A DNA stretch of 64,000 bases from Fervidicoccaceae archaeon (GCA_038734945.1 JAVYOA010000009.1:248001-312000); one strand, 5' to 3'; counted from the first letter of the stretch, positions 49,467 through 61,452 are shown. Numbers and translations: made by a program. The notes: generated by a model not told the origin, from the letters alone.

Positions 49467-50456
49467 ATGTCGCTCAGATTAGGAGCACCGAAGCCAAAAG
49501 AAGAAAAAATTGATACTGATGTATTAATCATAGGAGGAGGTCCTGCTGCATTTGGAGCAGCACTTTACACAGCACGTTATAGGCTAAGGGGTCTAGTAGT
49601 TGGTGAATCTCTTGGAGGACAGCTGAACAATACCGGAGACATAGAAAACTACTTGGGCTTTGAGAGGATCTCGGCTAGTGAGCTGATAAACAAATTCAGA
49701 AAGCATGTCGAAATTTATGGAACCAGAATCCTGAGTGATCGCATCATTGATTTGAAGAAAGAAGGCGATAGCTTCATTGCTTTTACGAAGGGGGGAACTA
49801 GGATAACCGCCAAGACAGTTATTGTAGCCATAGGACTTAAGAGGAGAACGCTTGGAGTCCCCGGAGAAAAAGAATTTGTAGGAAGGGGAGTAAGCTACTG
49901 CAGCATATGCGATGCTGCTTTCTTCAAAGACGCTGATGCTGTGGCAATTGTAGGAGGAGGAGACTCTGCTATGGAGGGAGCATCCATTCTCAGCAGCTTT
50001 GCGAAGAAGGTTTACCTTATACATAGGAGAAGCGAGTTCAGAGCCCAGCCAATCCTAGTCGAAGAAGTAAAGTCAAAGAATAACATTGAGCTAGTTCTTG
50101 ATAGCATCATAACAGAGATTCAGGGAGACACGAAGGTCAGAGCAGTGAAGGTAAGGAATCTGAAAAGCATGAGCGAAAGAACAATCCCAGTAAACGGAGT
50201 ATTCATTGAGATAGGGTTCGAACCAGACGTGCAGTTCATAAAATCAATAGGGCTGGAAACCGATGACTACGGATTTATAAAAGTTCATGGTTATATGGAA
50301 ACAAACATTAAGGGGATATTTGCTGCTGGAGATTGTACGGACCTATGGAAAGCCTTCAGGCAAATAATAACGGCAGCAGCTCAGGGTGCTGTGGCTGCTC
50401 ATGGAGCCTTCAGGTACATTGAGGAAATGAAGCTGAAGAAAAATACCACTCAATGA
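49467..50456 (+). CDS. trxB: Thioredoxin reductase
   Basis: A 329-residue FAD/NAD(P)H disulfide reductase. It has an N-terminal FAD motif GGGPAAFGAAL, the redox pair in C-S-I-C-D, a NAD(P) motif GGGDSAMEGA and the C-terminal FAD contact GIFAAGDCTD. The HRRSEFRA basic patch suggests NADPH preference. About 15 N-terminal residues precede the core. ATG at 49467 follows GGGGT. Stop overlaps that of the convergent geranylgeranyl reductase by 7 bases. Confidence 0.92.
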   Translation: MSLRLGAPKPKEEKIDTDVLIIGGGPAAFGAALYTARYRLRGLVVGESLGGQLNNTGDIENYLGFERISASELINKFRKHVEIYGTRILSDRIIDLKKEGDSFIAFTKGGTRITAKTVIVAIGLKRRTLGVPGEKEFVGRGVSYCSICDAAFFKDADAVAIVGGGDSAMEGASILSSFAKKVYLIHRRSEFRAQPILVEEVKSKNNIELVLDSIITEIQGDTKVRAVKVRNLKSMSERTIPVNGVFIEIGFEPDVQFIKSIGLETDDYGFIKVHGYMETNIKGIFAAGDCTDLWKAFRQIITAAAQGAVAAHGAFRYIEEMKLKKNTTQ

Positions 50457-51832
50457 GACAGGTTGAGCTCCTCGAAGAAGCTTTTTCTCAGAGCTCTCTG
50501 CTCTTCCTGCCATTCTCTGAGTCCACTGGGAGATTTCGGATAGTTGAGGTAGAATAGCTTCATTTTATTCATATAGCTCTGAAGCAATCTGAGCTTTAGC
50601 AAGAGAGAAGGCCTGGAGCTCAGTTTGAGAACTTTGAAGAAATCGTCAATAATTCTCATAGCTCTTTCAATGCTTCCCTCTCTCAGCTCTCCTTTTCTCC
50701 CCAAAATATCAACATCTTCCTCATCAACAATTCTTCTCTCCATGATGAACTCAAGATCTCTATCGCTTAGATTCTGAAGGAAAATTCTAGTAAGCTCTAG
50801 AGATGCCTGCTTGGCGCCAATCATCCTCATGTAGCCCAAATTGGTTTCCCACATATCAAAGGCAGAGAATCTTCCTTTTTCATGAGCCTTCTCAATTCCC
50901 TGAGCAGCCCAATAAGCAGCTATCATCGCGTACCCCATTCCCCCTCCATGCACTGGATTGACTGTGAATGCTGCATCTCCGATAACTATGAAACCGTTCC
51001 AGACTAAGCTGTCAATAGGTCTTCTTGTTGGCACGCTTGCACCCTGGCTGGATAAAACAACCCTCCTTCTCGAAATATCTGGCCTTTTCAACAATTTTGA
51101 ATTGTATATGCTCATTGGGCTTGGATAGCCCATCCCCCCTTGGACGCCCAGCCCTATGTTAGCTCTATTTCCTCCTTCCGGAAAGAACCACCAATAACCT
51201 CCAGGAGCTATGTCCTGGTTAAGATAGATCCTTATTATGTCCTTATTGCGAACTTCATAGTCCAACTCCACTATTTCTCTGAAGGCGATATCGCTATCCT
51301 TTGGATCGAGTTGCTCCGACACAGGCCATTCTCTTGGAAGGCTTCTCTTGAGGACACCAGCAGTGCCCGAGGCATCGACTACTACATTTGCAAGATATTC
51401 TTTCTTCCCATCGCTGCTGCTCGTTTCTATCCCCCTTACAAATCCCTCACTGACAATTGGTCTTACCGCATGTGTGTGCGGATAGAATTCAACTCCATTG
51501 TTGACTGCATCCTTGAGAAGTCTGTTTCCCAGCTTGTTTCTATCTATTATATATCCCTCTCCATAGACTGTGAAAACATTTCTCTCTGTTGGACTGTAAA
51601 TGCTTATTCCTCTTATCTTCTGCTTTATCTCATCAGCTCTTGGTGAGGGAATTCCTAGCTCAGTGAAATGATGTGCCCCTATAGCATTTCCGCACGGCTT
51701 TCCCCAGAGATCTTCCCAGCTTCTAGTATCGAAAATTGCAACTTTGTAGGACTTTTTTGTTGAAAGAATATAAGCAAGAGTTGAGCCAGCTGGGCCTGCT
51801 CCCACTATTATTATATCATATTTTTCGCTCAT
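50450..51832 (-). CDS. Geranylgeranyl reductase family flavoprotein (lipid double-bond reductase)
   Basis: A 460-residue FAD enzyme that saturates the isoprenoid chains of archaeal membrane lipids or other geranylgeranyl groups. Motifs: GAGPAGS at the N-terminus, the family KPCGNAIGA segment, YWWFFPEGG in the substrate domain, and the FAD contact GDAAFTVNPVHGGGM. A C-terminal helical tail of ~100 residues is normal. Downstream of two small genes and a second reductase, all on this strand. Which paralogue makes the lipid cores and which has another substrate is not clear. Confidence 0.9.
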   Translation of the reverse strand: MSEKYDIIIVGAGPAGSTLAYILSTKKSYKVAIFDTRSWEDLWGKPCGNAIGAHHFTELGIPSPRADEIKQKIRGISIYSPTERNVFTVYGEGYIIDRNKLGNRLLKDAVNNGVEFYPHTHAVRPIVSEGFVRGIETSSSDGKKEYLANVVVDASGTAGVLKRSLPREWPVSEQLDPKDSDIAFREIVELDYEVRNKDIIRIYLNQDIAPGGYWWFFPEGGNRANIGLGVQGGMGYPSPMSIYNSKLLKRPDISRRRVVLSSQGASVPTRRPIDSLVWNGFIVIGDAAFTVNPVHGGGMGYAMIAAYWAAQGIEKAHEKGRFSAFDMWETNLGYMRMIGAKQASLELTRIFLQNLSDRDLEFIMERRIVDEEDVDILGRKGELREGSIERAMRIIDDFFKVLKLSSRPSLLLKLRLLQSYMNKMKLFYLNYPKSPSGLREWQEEQRALRKSFFEELNLSH

Positions 51833-51884
51833 CTTCTACAACCCCCATAACCAGCAATCAGATAAGAATAGCTAAAAATCAGGA

Positions 51885-52271
51885 CTATATATTTGAGCCC
51901 ATCCAAATCGAATCTGTATGCTTGCACTTAGCAGCAATTTCCTCCTCTGCCGATTTCAACAGCGCGATTAAATCATTGGCAGATAATCTTCTTCCTGATC
52001 TCAGCTCTAGGCTTATTATCTGCACTATTCTGTACTCCTCATCAAGAAGCATTTCTACTCTTCTATCAATGCCGTCGATAGTGGGCAAGGGAATCTCGCA
52101 TATAGAAATTCCTCCCTGAACTTTCAACTGACTTTCAATATCCTCTTCTCTAAAGAACATGTTTGCACACTGCAGAAACATATCAACAAAATAGATAAAG
52201 GAACCGTCTTGTAATGGACCTATTTCTAGCGCTCTCCTATGCGGATCTATCCAAATATAATTGTGGCTCAT
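51885..52271 (-). CDS. Hypothetical protein between two geranylgeranyl reductases
   Basis: A 128-residue soluble protein of unknown function. It has a beta-rich N-terminal half (YIWIDPHRRALEIGPLQDGSFIYFVDMF) and a helical C-terminal half (SANDLIALLKSAEEEIAAKC). Four cysteines are scattered without a clear metal motif. ATG at 52271 is preceded by AAGGGG. It starts 10 bases after the zinc-finger gene, so they are one operon. Conservation of context with lipid reductases could point to membrane lipid metabolism, but that is only a suggestion. Confidence 0.6.
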   Translation of the reverse strand: MSHNYIWIDPHRRALEIGPLQDGSFIYFVDMFLQCANMFFREEDIESQLKVQGGISICEIPLPTIDGIDRRVEMLLDEEYRIVQIISLELRSGRRLSANDLIALLKSAEEEIAAKCKHTDSIWMGSNI

Positions 52272-52281
52272 CTGGGCCCCT

Positions 52282-52515
52282 TCACTTCAATCTTTCTGTG
52301 AAGAGGACCAGCTGACCCTTACAATAGGGACATCTATAATGCAGCAATTTAGCATCTGCTTCGCAGAAATAAGCACTATATTTTTTCTCACATGTCGGGC
52401 ACTTGTAAACTATTTGTCTGGTTACGTCCATAAGCCTTCCGCAAATTCTGCACCTCTTTGTTACCCATCCTAGATGTCCATGCGTATTTATTCCCTTGAC
52501 TTTTCCCACTGACAC
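52282..52515 (-). CDS. Small zinc-ribbon protein
   Basis: A 77-residue protein with three Cys pairs: C-R-I-C, C-P-T-C and C-P-Y-C, plus a single C in FCEAD, enough for two zinc sites. It may bind nucleic acid or protein; no family recognised. GTG at 52515 is seven bases after GGTG. It is the first of two small genes between the geranylgeranyl reductases; the 150-base gap upstream is AT-rich and may hold its promoter. Confidence 0.7.
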   Translation of the reverse strand: MSVGKVKGINTHGHLGWVTKRCRICGRLMDVTRQIVYKCPTCEKKYSAYFCEADAKLLHYRCPYCKGQLVLFTERLK

Positions 52516-52665
52516 TGCACTGCACCTCTTAGCTTTGAATAAATTACAATTACGTTTTGCAGCAGAATGCTATTAGGATAAAAATTAATAAACTTAGTGA
52601 TTTATTCTGGAGCCTCACTCTTTATGATAGTCAGGGAAATCAGCATTCCAGGAAGACAGCTATTT

Positions 52666-53718
52666 CTAGAACCTGCCCAGAAGAGAGGAAAATGGCAGCT
52701 CGTCATATCTTATATATCTATCGATGGAGAGAGACAGAGCGCTTATCATGTTTCTTCTGATCCTTGGTGGAATTGTTGAAAAAATATTCAGGAGCCTTCT
52801 CTGCCACTTGATCTGTCTAACTATTTGGGCTACATCTTTTGCTTTGAAGCTCTCCAAATACGCTTCATTTGCAGTATCTCCAAGGGCAAGGGCTCTTGCA
52901 AATTCCCTAGAGTGCGTAATAGATGGTCTAATTCCTTCTCCTGAAAGAGGAAATACCATCCCTGCTGCCTCTCCAATCTTGAAAAATTTTCCATTTGCTG
53001 TTTGACTAGGGCCGCTCAAAGTAATTATTGAACTAGAGATCTCCACAATTTTTTGACTGGTGAGCTTTTTTCCAATATAATTAAGAAGATAATTTGCTGG
53101 ATCCTTTACTTGAATAGAACCATAACCAACGTTTAGCTTCCCCCCCTTCGATGGAAAAATCCAGTAAAACCCAACATTCTTGAAATCCAACTCCATTATT
53201 ACACCCTCATGCGGCGCTTTTCCATCAACGATGGCCCTAGATATTGGTACTCTAAGCTTTCTTTCCTCCGTAAATGGCCCTCTGGCATCAATTATTAAAT
53301 CATCATTCAGAGAGGAAGGGCGCACGCGAGCACAGGAAAATTTTCCTCCCTCTTTTTCAATTTTATTCCTCATCAGCTCGATCCACAATTTCTTATCAAC
53401 TATGAACCATGGTGGAGTATTGTAATGTCTCTCAACCAAAAGCTTTCCATCCACATATATATAGAAATCCCTGATTTCTTCAATCACCGGCGGTTGAACC
53501 TCATACTTGTCAATTCCAATGCTGAGGATGGCTTCACCGCAGGGCTTTCTATATGGACAATCCCCATCATATACTCGAACTTCAGGAACACTGCGGGCCT
53601 CTCTCAGATAAACAATGGAAAAAGTAGCACCAGATGGGCCCCCTCCCAATACCCTTACTCTATCCCTGATCAATTTCAAGGCACCTAATGCATTTACTGC
53701 TTTGCTAAGCCTCAACAT
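52666..53718 (-). CDS. Second geranylgeranyl reductase-like flavoprotein
   Basis: A 350-residue FAD-dependent reductase related to the one at 50.4-51.8 kb. It has an FAD motif (GGGPSGATF), the family Cys motif YRKPCGEAI, FYWIFPSKGGKLNVGYG in the substrate domain, and the C-terminal FAD contact GEAAGMVFPLSGEGI. It is about 110 residues shorter, lacking most of the C-terminal tail. An extended N-terminus of about 20 residues precedes the fold, so the start could be later than the ATG at 53718. Probably acts on isoprenoid lipids or quinones. Confidence 0.82.
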   Translation of the reverse strand: MLRLSKAVNALGALKLIRDRVRVLGGGPSGATFSIVYLREARSVPEVRVYDGDCPYRKPCGEAILSIGIDKYEVQPPVIEEIRDFYIYVDGKLLVERHYNTPPWFIVDKKLWIELMRNKIEKEGGKFSCARVRPSSLNDDLIIDARGPFTEERKLRVPISRAIVDGKAPHEGVIMELDFKNVGFYWIFPSKGGKLNVGYGSIQVKDPANYLLNYIGKKLTSQKIVEISSSIITLSGPSQTANGKFFKIGEAAGMVFPLSGEGIRPSITHSREFARALALGDTANEAYLESFKAKDVAQIVRQIKWQRRLLNIFSTIPPRIRRNMISALSLSIDRYIRYDELPFSSLLGRF

Positions 53719-53872
53719 TTAAAAACATTGTAGATTGATTAAGCATTTTCAGCAAATGAGCTTTAATTACATTTATTTAGCCCTATTGAGGTCACCTTCG
53801 GAAAAGTTTATCTTCCAATCTCATATCATGTTCTGGGATTTCAATTTCAAATCAGCAAAAGACTTATTGTTA

Positions 53873-53883
53873 AATTATAAATA
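53873..53883 (+). promoter_or_regulatory. TATA box for leaderless acetamidase gene
   Basis: AATTATAAATA at 53873-53883 is centred about 26 bases before the ATG at 53904, and no Shine-Dalgarno motif precedes that ATG, so the transcript is probably leaderless. Confidence 0.5.
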
Positions 53884-53903
53884 TATAACACTGGTAACAT
53901 CTC

Positions 53904-55205
53904 ATGACAGTGGAAAGCTTTATTGTAAATGAAGAATTTACCAACGGGATAATAGGTCCCCATGTAAGGATGTTAGGAACACTTGCTGATGGAGGAAAAG
54001 TCAGATTTGTTACTGCTCCAGGTTGCTGGGGTCCTATGATTACACCAACACTTAGAGGAGGACATGAAGTAAATGTCCCCGTTCTCATTGAAGGGGCGAA
54101 TGTAGGAGACTCAATTGCCATTAAAATTGAGAAAATATCCGTGAGGTCGAAAGTATCCACAACTGGAGTTGATAGCTCCGTAGCAAACGCATTTATAGGA
54201 GATCCCTATGTTTTCAAAAAATGTCCTGTATGCAATGAGCCTTGGCCTAATTTTGAAATTGTAGGTATAGGAGTTGAGGCTATAAGATGCAAAAAATGTG
54301 GCTCGCCAGTGTCGCCCTTCAGGATGCTTCATGGCTATACTGCAGTATTCGATGAAAAAATGAAATATGCTTTAACTGTAAGAAAGGAAATGGCAGAGAG
54401 AATAGCTCAAGATGCAGAGAAGGAAATAGCACTGCCGAAAAACTCAAAACAGATTCCAGCACCTCTATTAGCAAAGGCAGATATTGTGGGAACTCCATCG
54501 AGATTGAGACCATTTCTTGGGCAGATAGGAACGAGCCCAGCAGTTGATATACCAGATTCTCATAATGCTGGAGATTTTGGTTACTTCCTCATAGATGCTC
54601 CGCATCCTTATAGAATAACAAGAGAGCAGTATGATAAGGCCCTCACAGATGGACACTTAGATGTTGATGCAACGAGGGAAGGAGCAATAATCATTGCCCC
54701 ATCAAAGATAAAAGGAGCTGGCGTGTACATTGGAGATGCTCATGCCCTTCAGGGAGACGGAGAGGTAGCGGGGCATACACTCGACGTTTCCAGCGAAGTT
54801 GTTTTGAGGGTTGAGGTTATCAAAGGTCTGGAAATCGAGGGCCCAATAATTCTTCCTCAAGAACAGGATCTTCCTCCTCTAGCTAAACCCTGGAGAAAGG
54901 ATGAATGGGAAGAGGTACTATCTTACGCCAGATCATCTGGAATTGAAATTGAACAAGTTGCCCCAATTCAAGTCATTGGCTCAGGTCCCACATTAAACGA
55001 TGCTGCTAAAAAGGGATTTGAGAGAGCTTCAAAGCTACTTGGAATGAGATATGAGGAAGTTTTGAACAGGGTAACCTATTCCGGTGCTGTTGAAATTGGT
55101 CGTCTGCCAGGGATAGTTCAAGTTTCTCTGCAGGTTCCAATTGAGAAGCTAGAAAAAATAAACCTAGCAGATATTGTAATCAAGCACTACAACCTTCCAT
55201 TCTAA
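53904..55205 (+). CDS. Acetamidase/formamidase family protein with zinc-ribbon insert
   Basis: A 433-residue member of the FmdA/AmdA family, which hydrolyses formamide or short amides to ammonia and acid. Conserved pieces include GPMITPTLRGGHEVNVP, DIPDSHNAGDFGYFLIDAP, and the strongly conserved GDAHALQGDGEVAGHTLD. A CPVC...CKKC zinc-ribbon-like segment (about 107-138) is inserted in the N-terminal half. Physiologically it may supply ammonia, or act on another amide. Single gene with its own TATA element. Confidence 0.85.
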   Translation: MTVESFIVNEEFTNGIIGPHVRMLGTLADGGKVRFVTAPGCWGPMITPTLRGGHEVNVPVLIEGANVGDSIAIKIEKISVRSKVSTTGVDSSVANAFIGDPYVFKKCPVCNEPWPNFEIVGIGVEAIRCKKCGSPVSPFRMLHGYTAVFDEKMKYALTVRKEMAERIAQDAEKEIALPKNSKQIPAPLLAKADIVGTPSRLRPFLGQIGTSPAVDIPDSHNAGDFGYFLIDAPHPYRITREQYDKALTDGHLDVDATREGAIIIAPSKIKGAGVYIGDAHALQGDGEVAGHTLDVSSEVVLRVEVIKGLEIEGPIILPQEQDLPPLAKPWRKDEWEEVLSYARSSGIEIEQVAPIQVIGSGPTLNDAAKKGFERASKLLGMRYEEVLNRVTYSGAVEIGRLPGIVQVSLQVPIEKLEKINLADIVIKHYNLPF

Positions 55206-55210
55206 AAGAT

Positions 55211-56020
55211 CTACTTTTTTTCAAGGAGAGAGAGGTATTTCTTCAAAACATTTTCATCTAAATATATCATCTTTTTCGTCATTCCACCATCAATAATTAT
55301 ATCAATACCAGTCATCCAATCTGCTTCATCCGAAGCAAGAAAAGCAACAAGGTTTGCGACATCCTCCGGTCTTCCAACTCTTCCAGCAGGATGCTGCAAA
55401 TGATCAAGAGGGGAAAGCTCTACTTTTTTCGGAGGAACTTGCCATTCGCTTGTGTCTATCCAGCCTGGAGATATCGATACTACTCTGATTCTATATTTTG
55501 AGAGACTAATAGCAAGTGAATGCGTTAGAGCGATTACTCCTCCTTTGGATGCTGAATACGGTTCAGTATTCTCCTCCGATTGATATGCTCTAGTCGATGC
55601 AATGTTAACAATCACACCACCTCTTTCCTTCATATACTTCAAAGCATATTTAGCACAAAGCCATAATCCATATAAATTAGTTTCAATTATCCTTCTGAAT
55701 TCATCCTCAGTTTGTTTCTCAATATCGTTCCCAGTGAAGGGTATTCCTGCATTGTTCACTAATACGTCGATCCTCCCCTTGAACTCACCGGCTGTATCCA
55801 TCAATCTTTTCACTTCATCGCTTTTCGTTACATCGGCTTTCAAAAAGTAAACTTCCATTCCTTCTCTTCTTAATTCCTCCTCTCTGAATTTTCCAGCATC
55901 AGAATCGATATCTCCTATTATTACGAGACACCCCTCTCTTCCAAGTCTTGAGGATATTGCAGCTCCAATCCCCTTAGCGCCACCAGTTACAACACAAACT
56001 TTCCCAAAGAATCTCTTCAT
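55211..56020 (-). CDS. Short-chain dehydrogenase/reductase
   Basis: A roughly 269-residue classical SDR. TGGAKGIGAA is the cofactor loop, VNNAG and NIASTRAY (catalytic Ser) follow, and the catalytic pair is Y-S-A-S-K. The acidic residue in VIIGDIDS suggests NAD(H). The C-terminus extends beyond the usual end with YLDENVLKKYLSLLEKK. ATG at 56020 lies five bases after GGTGA and is chosen over the TTG at 56032. It is 14 bases downstream of an HtrA-like gene, so likely co-transcribed. Substrate unknown. Confidence 0.85.
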   Translation of the reverse strand: MKRFFGKVCVVTGGAKGIGAAISSRLGREGCLVIIGDIDSDAGKFREEELRREGMEVYFLKADVTKSDEVKRLMDTAGEFKGRIDVLVNNAGIPFTGNDIEKQTEDEFRRIIETNLYGLWLCAKYALKYMKERGGVIVNIASTRAYQSEENTEPYSASKGGVIALTHSLAISLSKYRIRVVSISPGWIDTSEWQVPPKKVELSPLDHLQHPAGRVGRPEDVANLVAFLASDEADWMTGIDIIIDGGMTKKMIYLDENVLKKYLSLLEKK

Positions 56021-56034
56021 TACAATCACCAAAA

Positions 56035-57024
56035 CTATAGCTCTTCTACTATAATGTCAACATCTGTCTCAAAAACAATCTCTCCCCTTTTTATCTCAAT
56101 CTTCACTCTCCCTCTTTCCACGCTATCCTCTATAGCTTCCCTCAAATTGCTTACTTTTCTAACAACCCTCCCATTAGCTTTAAGGATTACATCGCCTTCT
56201 CTCAACCCAGCTTTGCTTGCCGGAGTTCCAGGAATTACCCTCACAACCATGAGCCCCTCCCTTGCTCCAAGGCCATACATCCTCGCAATCATTGGTCCAA
56301 TTGAGGTAACATTAACTCCTATCCAAGCCCTAACTGGCTTTCCAAACTTTCTCAGCATATATATAAATCTCTTCACACTATTTATCGGAAGGGCAAAGCC
56401 TATTCCCTGTGCAAATGGAACAATTGCCGTCGTGACTCCAATAGCTTCTCCTCTCAAATTCACCAGAGGTCCACCGCTGTTTCCTGGGTTTATTGCAGCA
56501 TCGGTCTGGATGAGGTCTTCTAGAGAAAAGGACTCATTCACTATTATTCTACCAGTTGCGCTGACAATCCCCATGGAGACCGATGGGCCTGGGAGCCCAA
56601 GAGGGGATCCTATGGCCAGGACTATTTCTCCAACATTTATATTTTCTGAATCCCCCATGCCAATTGGCTTTCCATGCGAAGTTGCTTCAAGGAGTGCCAG
56701 ATCTCTGGAATTGTCTGAAGCAATAACTTCCGCAGTTTCTGCGTACCCGTCCCAATACATTACGTTTACTCTTTTGGCATTTTGGACAACATGAGCGTTT
56801 GTTATTATAAACCCTTCCTCCACAAGGAAGCCAGACCCAAAGCTCTTCAATGGTTCAAAGCCAAAAAGAGTGAGAGGATGGGGTATCTGAGAAGCTATAG
56901 TGACAACGGATTCTTTTGCCTGCTCTACAATCCTGACAATATCTTTGCTAAGATGATCTATCGACATTCTATCAACCAATTTTTCCTCAGTGCGGTTACA
57001 TTTATTGTTTCCGATGCACTTCAA
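56035..57024 (-). CDS. HtrA/DegP-like serine protease with one PDZ domain
   Basis: A trypsin-fold protease followed by a PDZ domain (about 230-320), total up to 329 residues. The catalytic triad is complete: H in ITNAHVV, D in RDLALL, S in NPGNSGGPL. HtrA proteins degrade or chaperone misfolded proteins. There is no signal peptide or transmembrane helix, so it would act in the cytoplasm unless the N-terminus is wrong; ATG at 56967 (MSIDHLSK) is a possible later start. HtrA is patchy in archaea. Same strand as the SDR downstream. Confidence 0.9.
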   Translation of the reverse strand: MKCIGNNKCNRTEEKLVDRMSIDHLSKDIVRIVEQAKESVVTIASQIPHPLTLFGFEPLKSFGSGFLVEEGFIITNAHVVQNAKRVNVMYWDGYAETAEVIASDNSRDLALLEATSHGKPIGMGDSENINVGEIVLAIGSPLGLPGPSVSMGIVSATGRIIVNESFSLEDLIQTDAAINPGNSGGPLVNLRGEAIGVTTAIVPFAQGIGFALPINSVKRFIYMLRKFGKPVRAWIGVNVTSIGPMIARMYGLGAREGLMVVRVIPGTPASKAGLREGDVILKANGRVVRKVSNLREAIEDSVERGRVKIEIKRGEIVFETDVDIIVEEL

Positions 57025-57128
57025 ACTATAACTTTTTAAGCTCGTCTGAATTGTCTAGGTTGATTATATAGAAAAGTTACCCTTTTTGAGCGTATGATAT
57101 CCGACAGATTCTTTCGCGCAGATTCCAA

Positions 57129-57944
57129 TTAAGGATAGAGAAGGAAATTGGCAGCGCTCTCCTGATATAGAGAGCATTCTTTCTTCTTGCTTACAAGCTC
57201 GCTTTTCAAGAAATTCTCCATTCTCCTCAGAAGGAATCCTATGGAAACCGTTCCAACTAATAAAGAAATTATTCCTATTGCTGTGCTGAAATAGAACAAT
57301 GCGAAGAGAAGGAAAACAAACCCTCCAGAAAGGACTCGAACCTCCAGACTTAGCCTCTTGAATCTATCGCTTTTTTCCACCAATTCTTTCTGCTTTCTGC
57401 ATTCTCTTATCATAGAAACTAACTCACTGGGAGGCTCTGAAAATACAGTTAGAAGCAGCACTGTTGTGAGCTTGATAAGCTTCAATACATTCTCATTGGG
57501 ATTTCTGCTCTTCTTCATGCTCTCAGCTATATAGCTTTCAATAAATTGCAGAGAGAGCTTGAACTCGTTTTTTCCTTTCTCTATCTCCTCATCCAAGGCT
57601 TTTCCAAGGCATTTTTCCAAGCTACTTATCTCTGAGCACTCAGATATAGCGATTTTATTCGTGAGCAAATGCTCTGCTGCAAAATAAAGTGCCAAAGAAG
57701 CAATTTCTACAGACTCCTCTCTTTTCTTCTCCATCCAAAGCTTTCTTGCCTGCAGTGCTGCCCTAATGATCCATTCTGGGGAGCGATATCTCCAATACAG
57801 CAGCTTTTTTCCGAATGATCTTTCTTCCTTTTCCAATTTGCCTATAGAAGAGAGAGCTTCAAGCAGATCCGTTGAGCTGCCTTCTGGCAACTTCAATCTC
57901 TTCACAACTTCCTCCACGATATTCTCCAGCAAATCCCTTCTCAA
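57129..57944 (-). CDS. Membrane protein with long helical N-terminus, unknown
   Basis: A 271-residue protein I do not recognise. The first ~200 residues are charged and helical (for example ALQARKLWMEKKREESVEIASLALYFAAEHLL). Two transmembrane helices sit near 207-245 (GGFVFLLFALFYFSTAIG, IISLLVGTVSIGFLL) and a short charged tail follows. TTG at 57944 lies seven bases after GGTG. It is alone on this strand, divergent from the ferredoxin oxidoreductase operon. A membrane-linked scaffold is conceivable, but nothing specific is shown. Confidence 0.65.
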   Translation of the reverse strand: MRRDLLENIVEEVVKRLKLPEGSSTDLLEALSSIGKLEKEERSFGKKLLYWRYRSPEWIIRAALQARKLWMEKKREESVEIASLALYFAAEHLLTNKIAISECSEISSLEKCLGKALDEEIEKGKNEFKLSLQFIESYIAESMKKSRNPNENVLKLIKLTTVLLLTVFSEPPSELVSMIRECRKQKELVEKSDRFKRLSLEVRVLSGGFVFLLFALFYFSTAIGIISLLVGTVSIGFLLRRMENFLKSELVSKKKECSLYQESAANFLLYP

Positions 57945-58044
57945 TTAGCAGCACCTTATGGATAAAAAGATGCCAGCATTTCAAAATAATAAATACTATT
58001 TCTTTATAAAAAAATACTACGACATTATCCTTAGGTGGAATCAA

Positions 58045-58365
58045 TTGTCCAAAAAAGGCACTTGCTATGAGTGTCTCCACTATCGTCCTCACCTCTTCTT
58101 TCAACAAATGGGAATCTGTGATGCTAAGAACGAGCTCACGAGTGCTTCAACGCTAGCTGAAAATTGCCCTCTTTTTAGCGAGAAAAGCAGAGAATCTCTA
58201 CTAAGAGCTCTTGAGGAAAACGGATGGATATTCTGCTCAACATGCTACAAGATGCTCACAGAAAAGGATGAGCTTATATCCCACTATAGCGAGAGAGGTC
58301 ATGCCTTATTTATCTCTCCCTTCTTGGATAAATCAACTAGTGAAGAGTCCTACGCTGCTGACTAG
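58045..58365 (+). CDS. Cys-rich protein heading a 2-oxoacid:ferredoxin oxidoreductase operon
   Basis: A 106-residue protein with two metal-binding-like regions: C-Y-E-C with later C (GICDAK) and C (ENCPLF), then a C2H2-like finger FCSTCYKMLTEKDELISHYSERGHAL. TTG at 58045 lies seven bases after GGTG; a frame open from 57958 reads through AT-rich promoter sequence and is not used. It starts 10 bases before the alpha subunit of an oxidoreductase, so it is co-transcribed. It might bind iron or zinc and act as a regulator or cluster-assembly aid (inference). Confidence 0.65.
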   Translation: MSKKGTCYECLHYRPHLFFQQMGICDAKNELTSASTLAENCPLFSEKSRESLLRALEENGWIFCSTCYKMLTEKDELISHYSERGHALFISPFLDKSTSEESYAAD

Positions 58366-58375
58366 GTGAATCTCA

Positions 58376-61220
<2,845 letters not shown>

Positions 61221-61281
61221 ACTTTTTTAGACTATACGTTGCGAATTTAAGCATGGATACTTATCTGAGAAATGATGGATC

Positions 61282-61452
61282 ATGACAGTCGAAACAGACC
61301 CAGTCTGTGGCATGAAGGTCGATACCTCAAAAACAAAGCACAAGACGATATACAAGGGGAGAACATATTACTTTTGCAGCGAGAGATGCCGAAAAGCCTT
61401 CGAGGAAAAGCCTGAATATTATTTAGAGCATGGTCCACAGGGAATGCCGTAA
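61282..61452 (+). CDS. YHS-domain metal-binding protein
   Basis: A 56-residue protein too short for default gene callers. It has the YHS/TRASH pattern: DPVCGMKVD near the start, then YKGRTYYFCSERCRKAFEEKPEYY. YHS domains bind copper or other metals and often sit with copper ATPases, as a separate protein or a fused domain. It begins with ATG and is 28 bases before the P-type ATPase, so the two form an operon. It may hand copper to, or sense it for, the pump (inference). Confidence 0.88.
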   Translation: MTVETDPVCGMKVDTSKTKHKTIYKGRTYYFCSERCRKAFEEKPEYYLEHGPQGMP

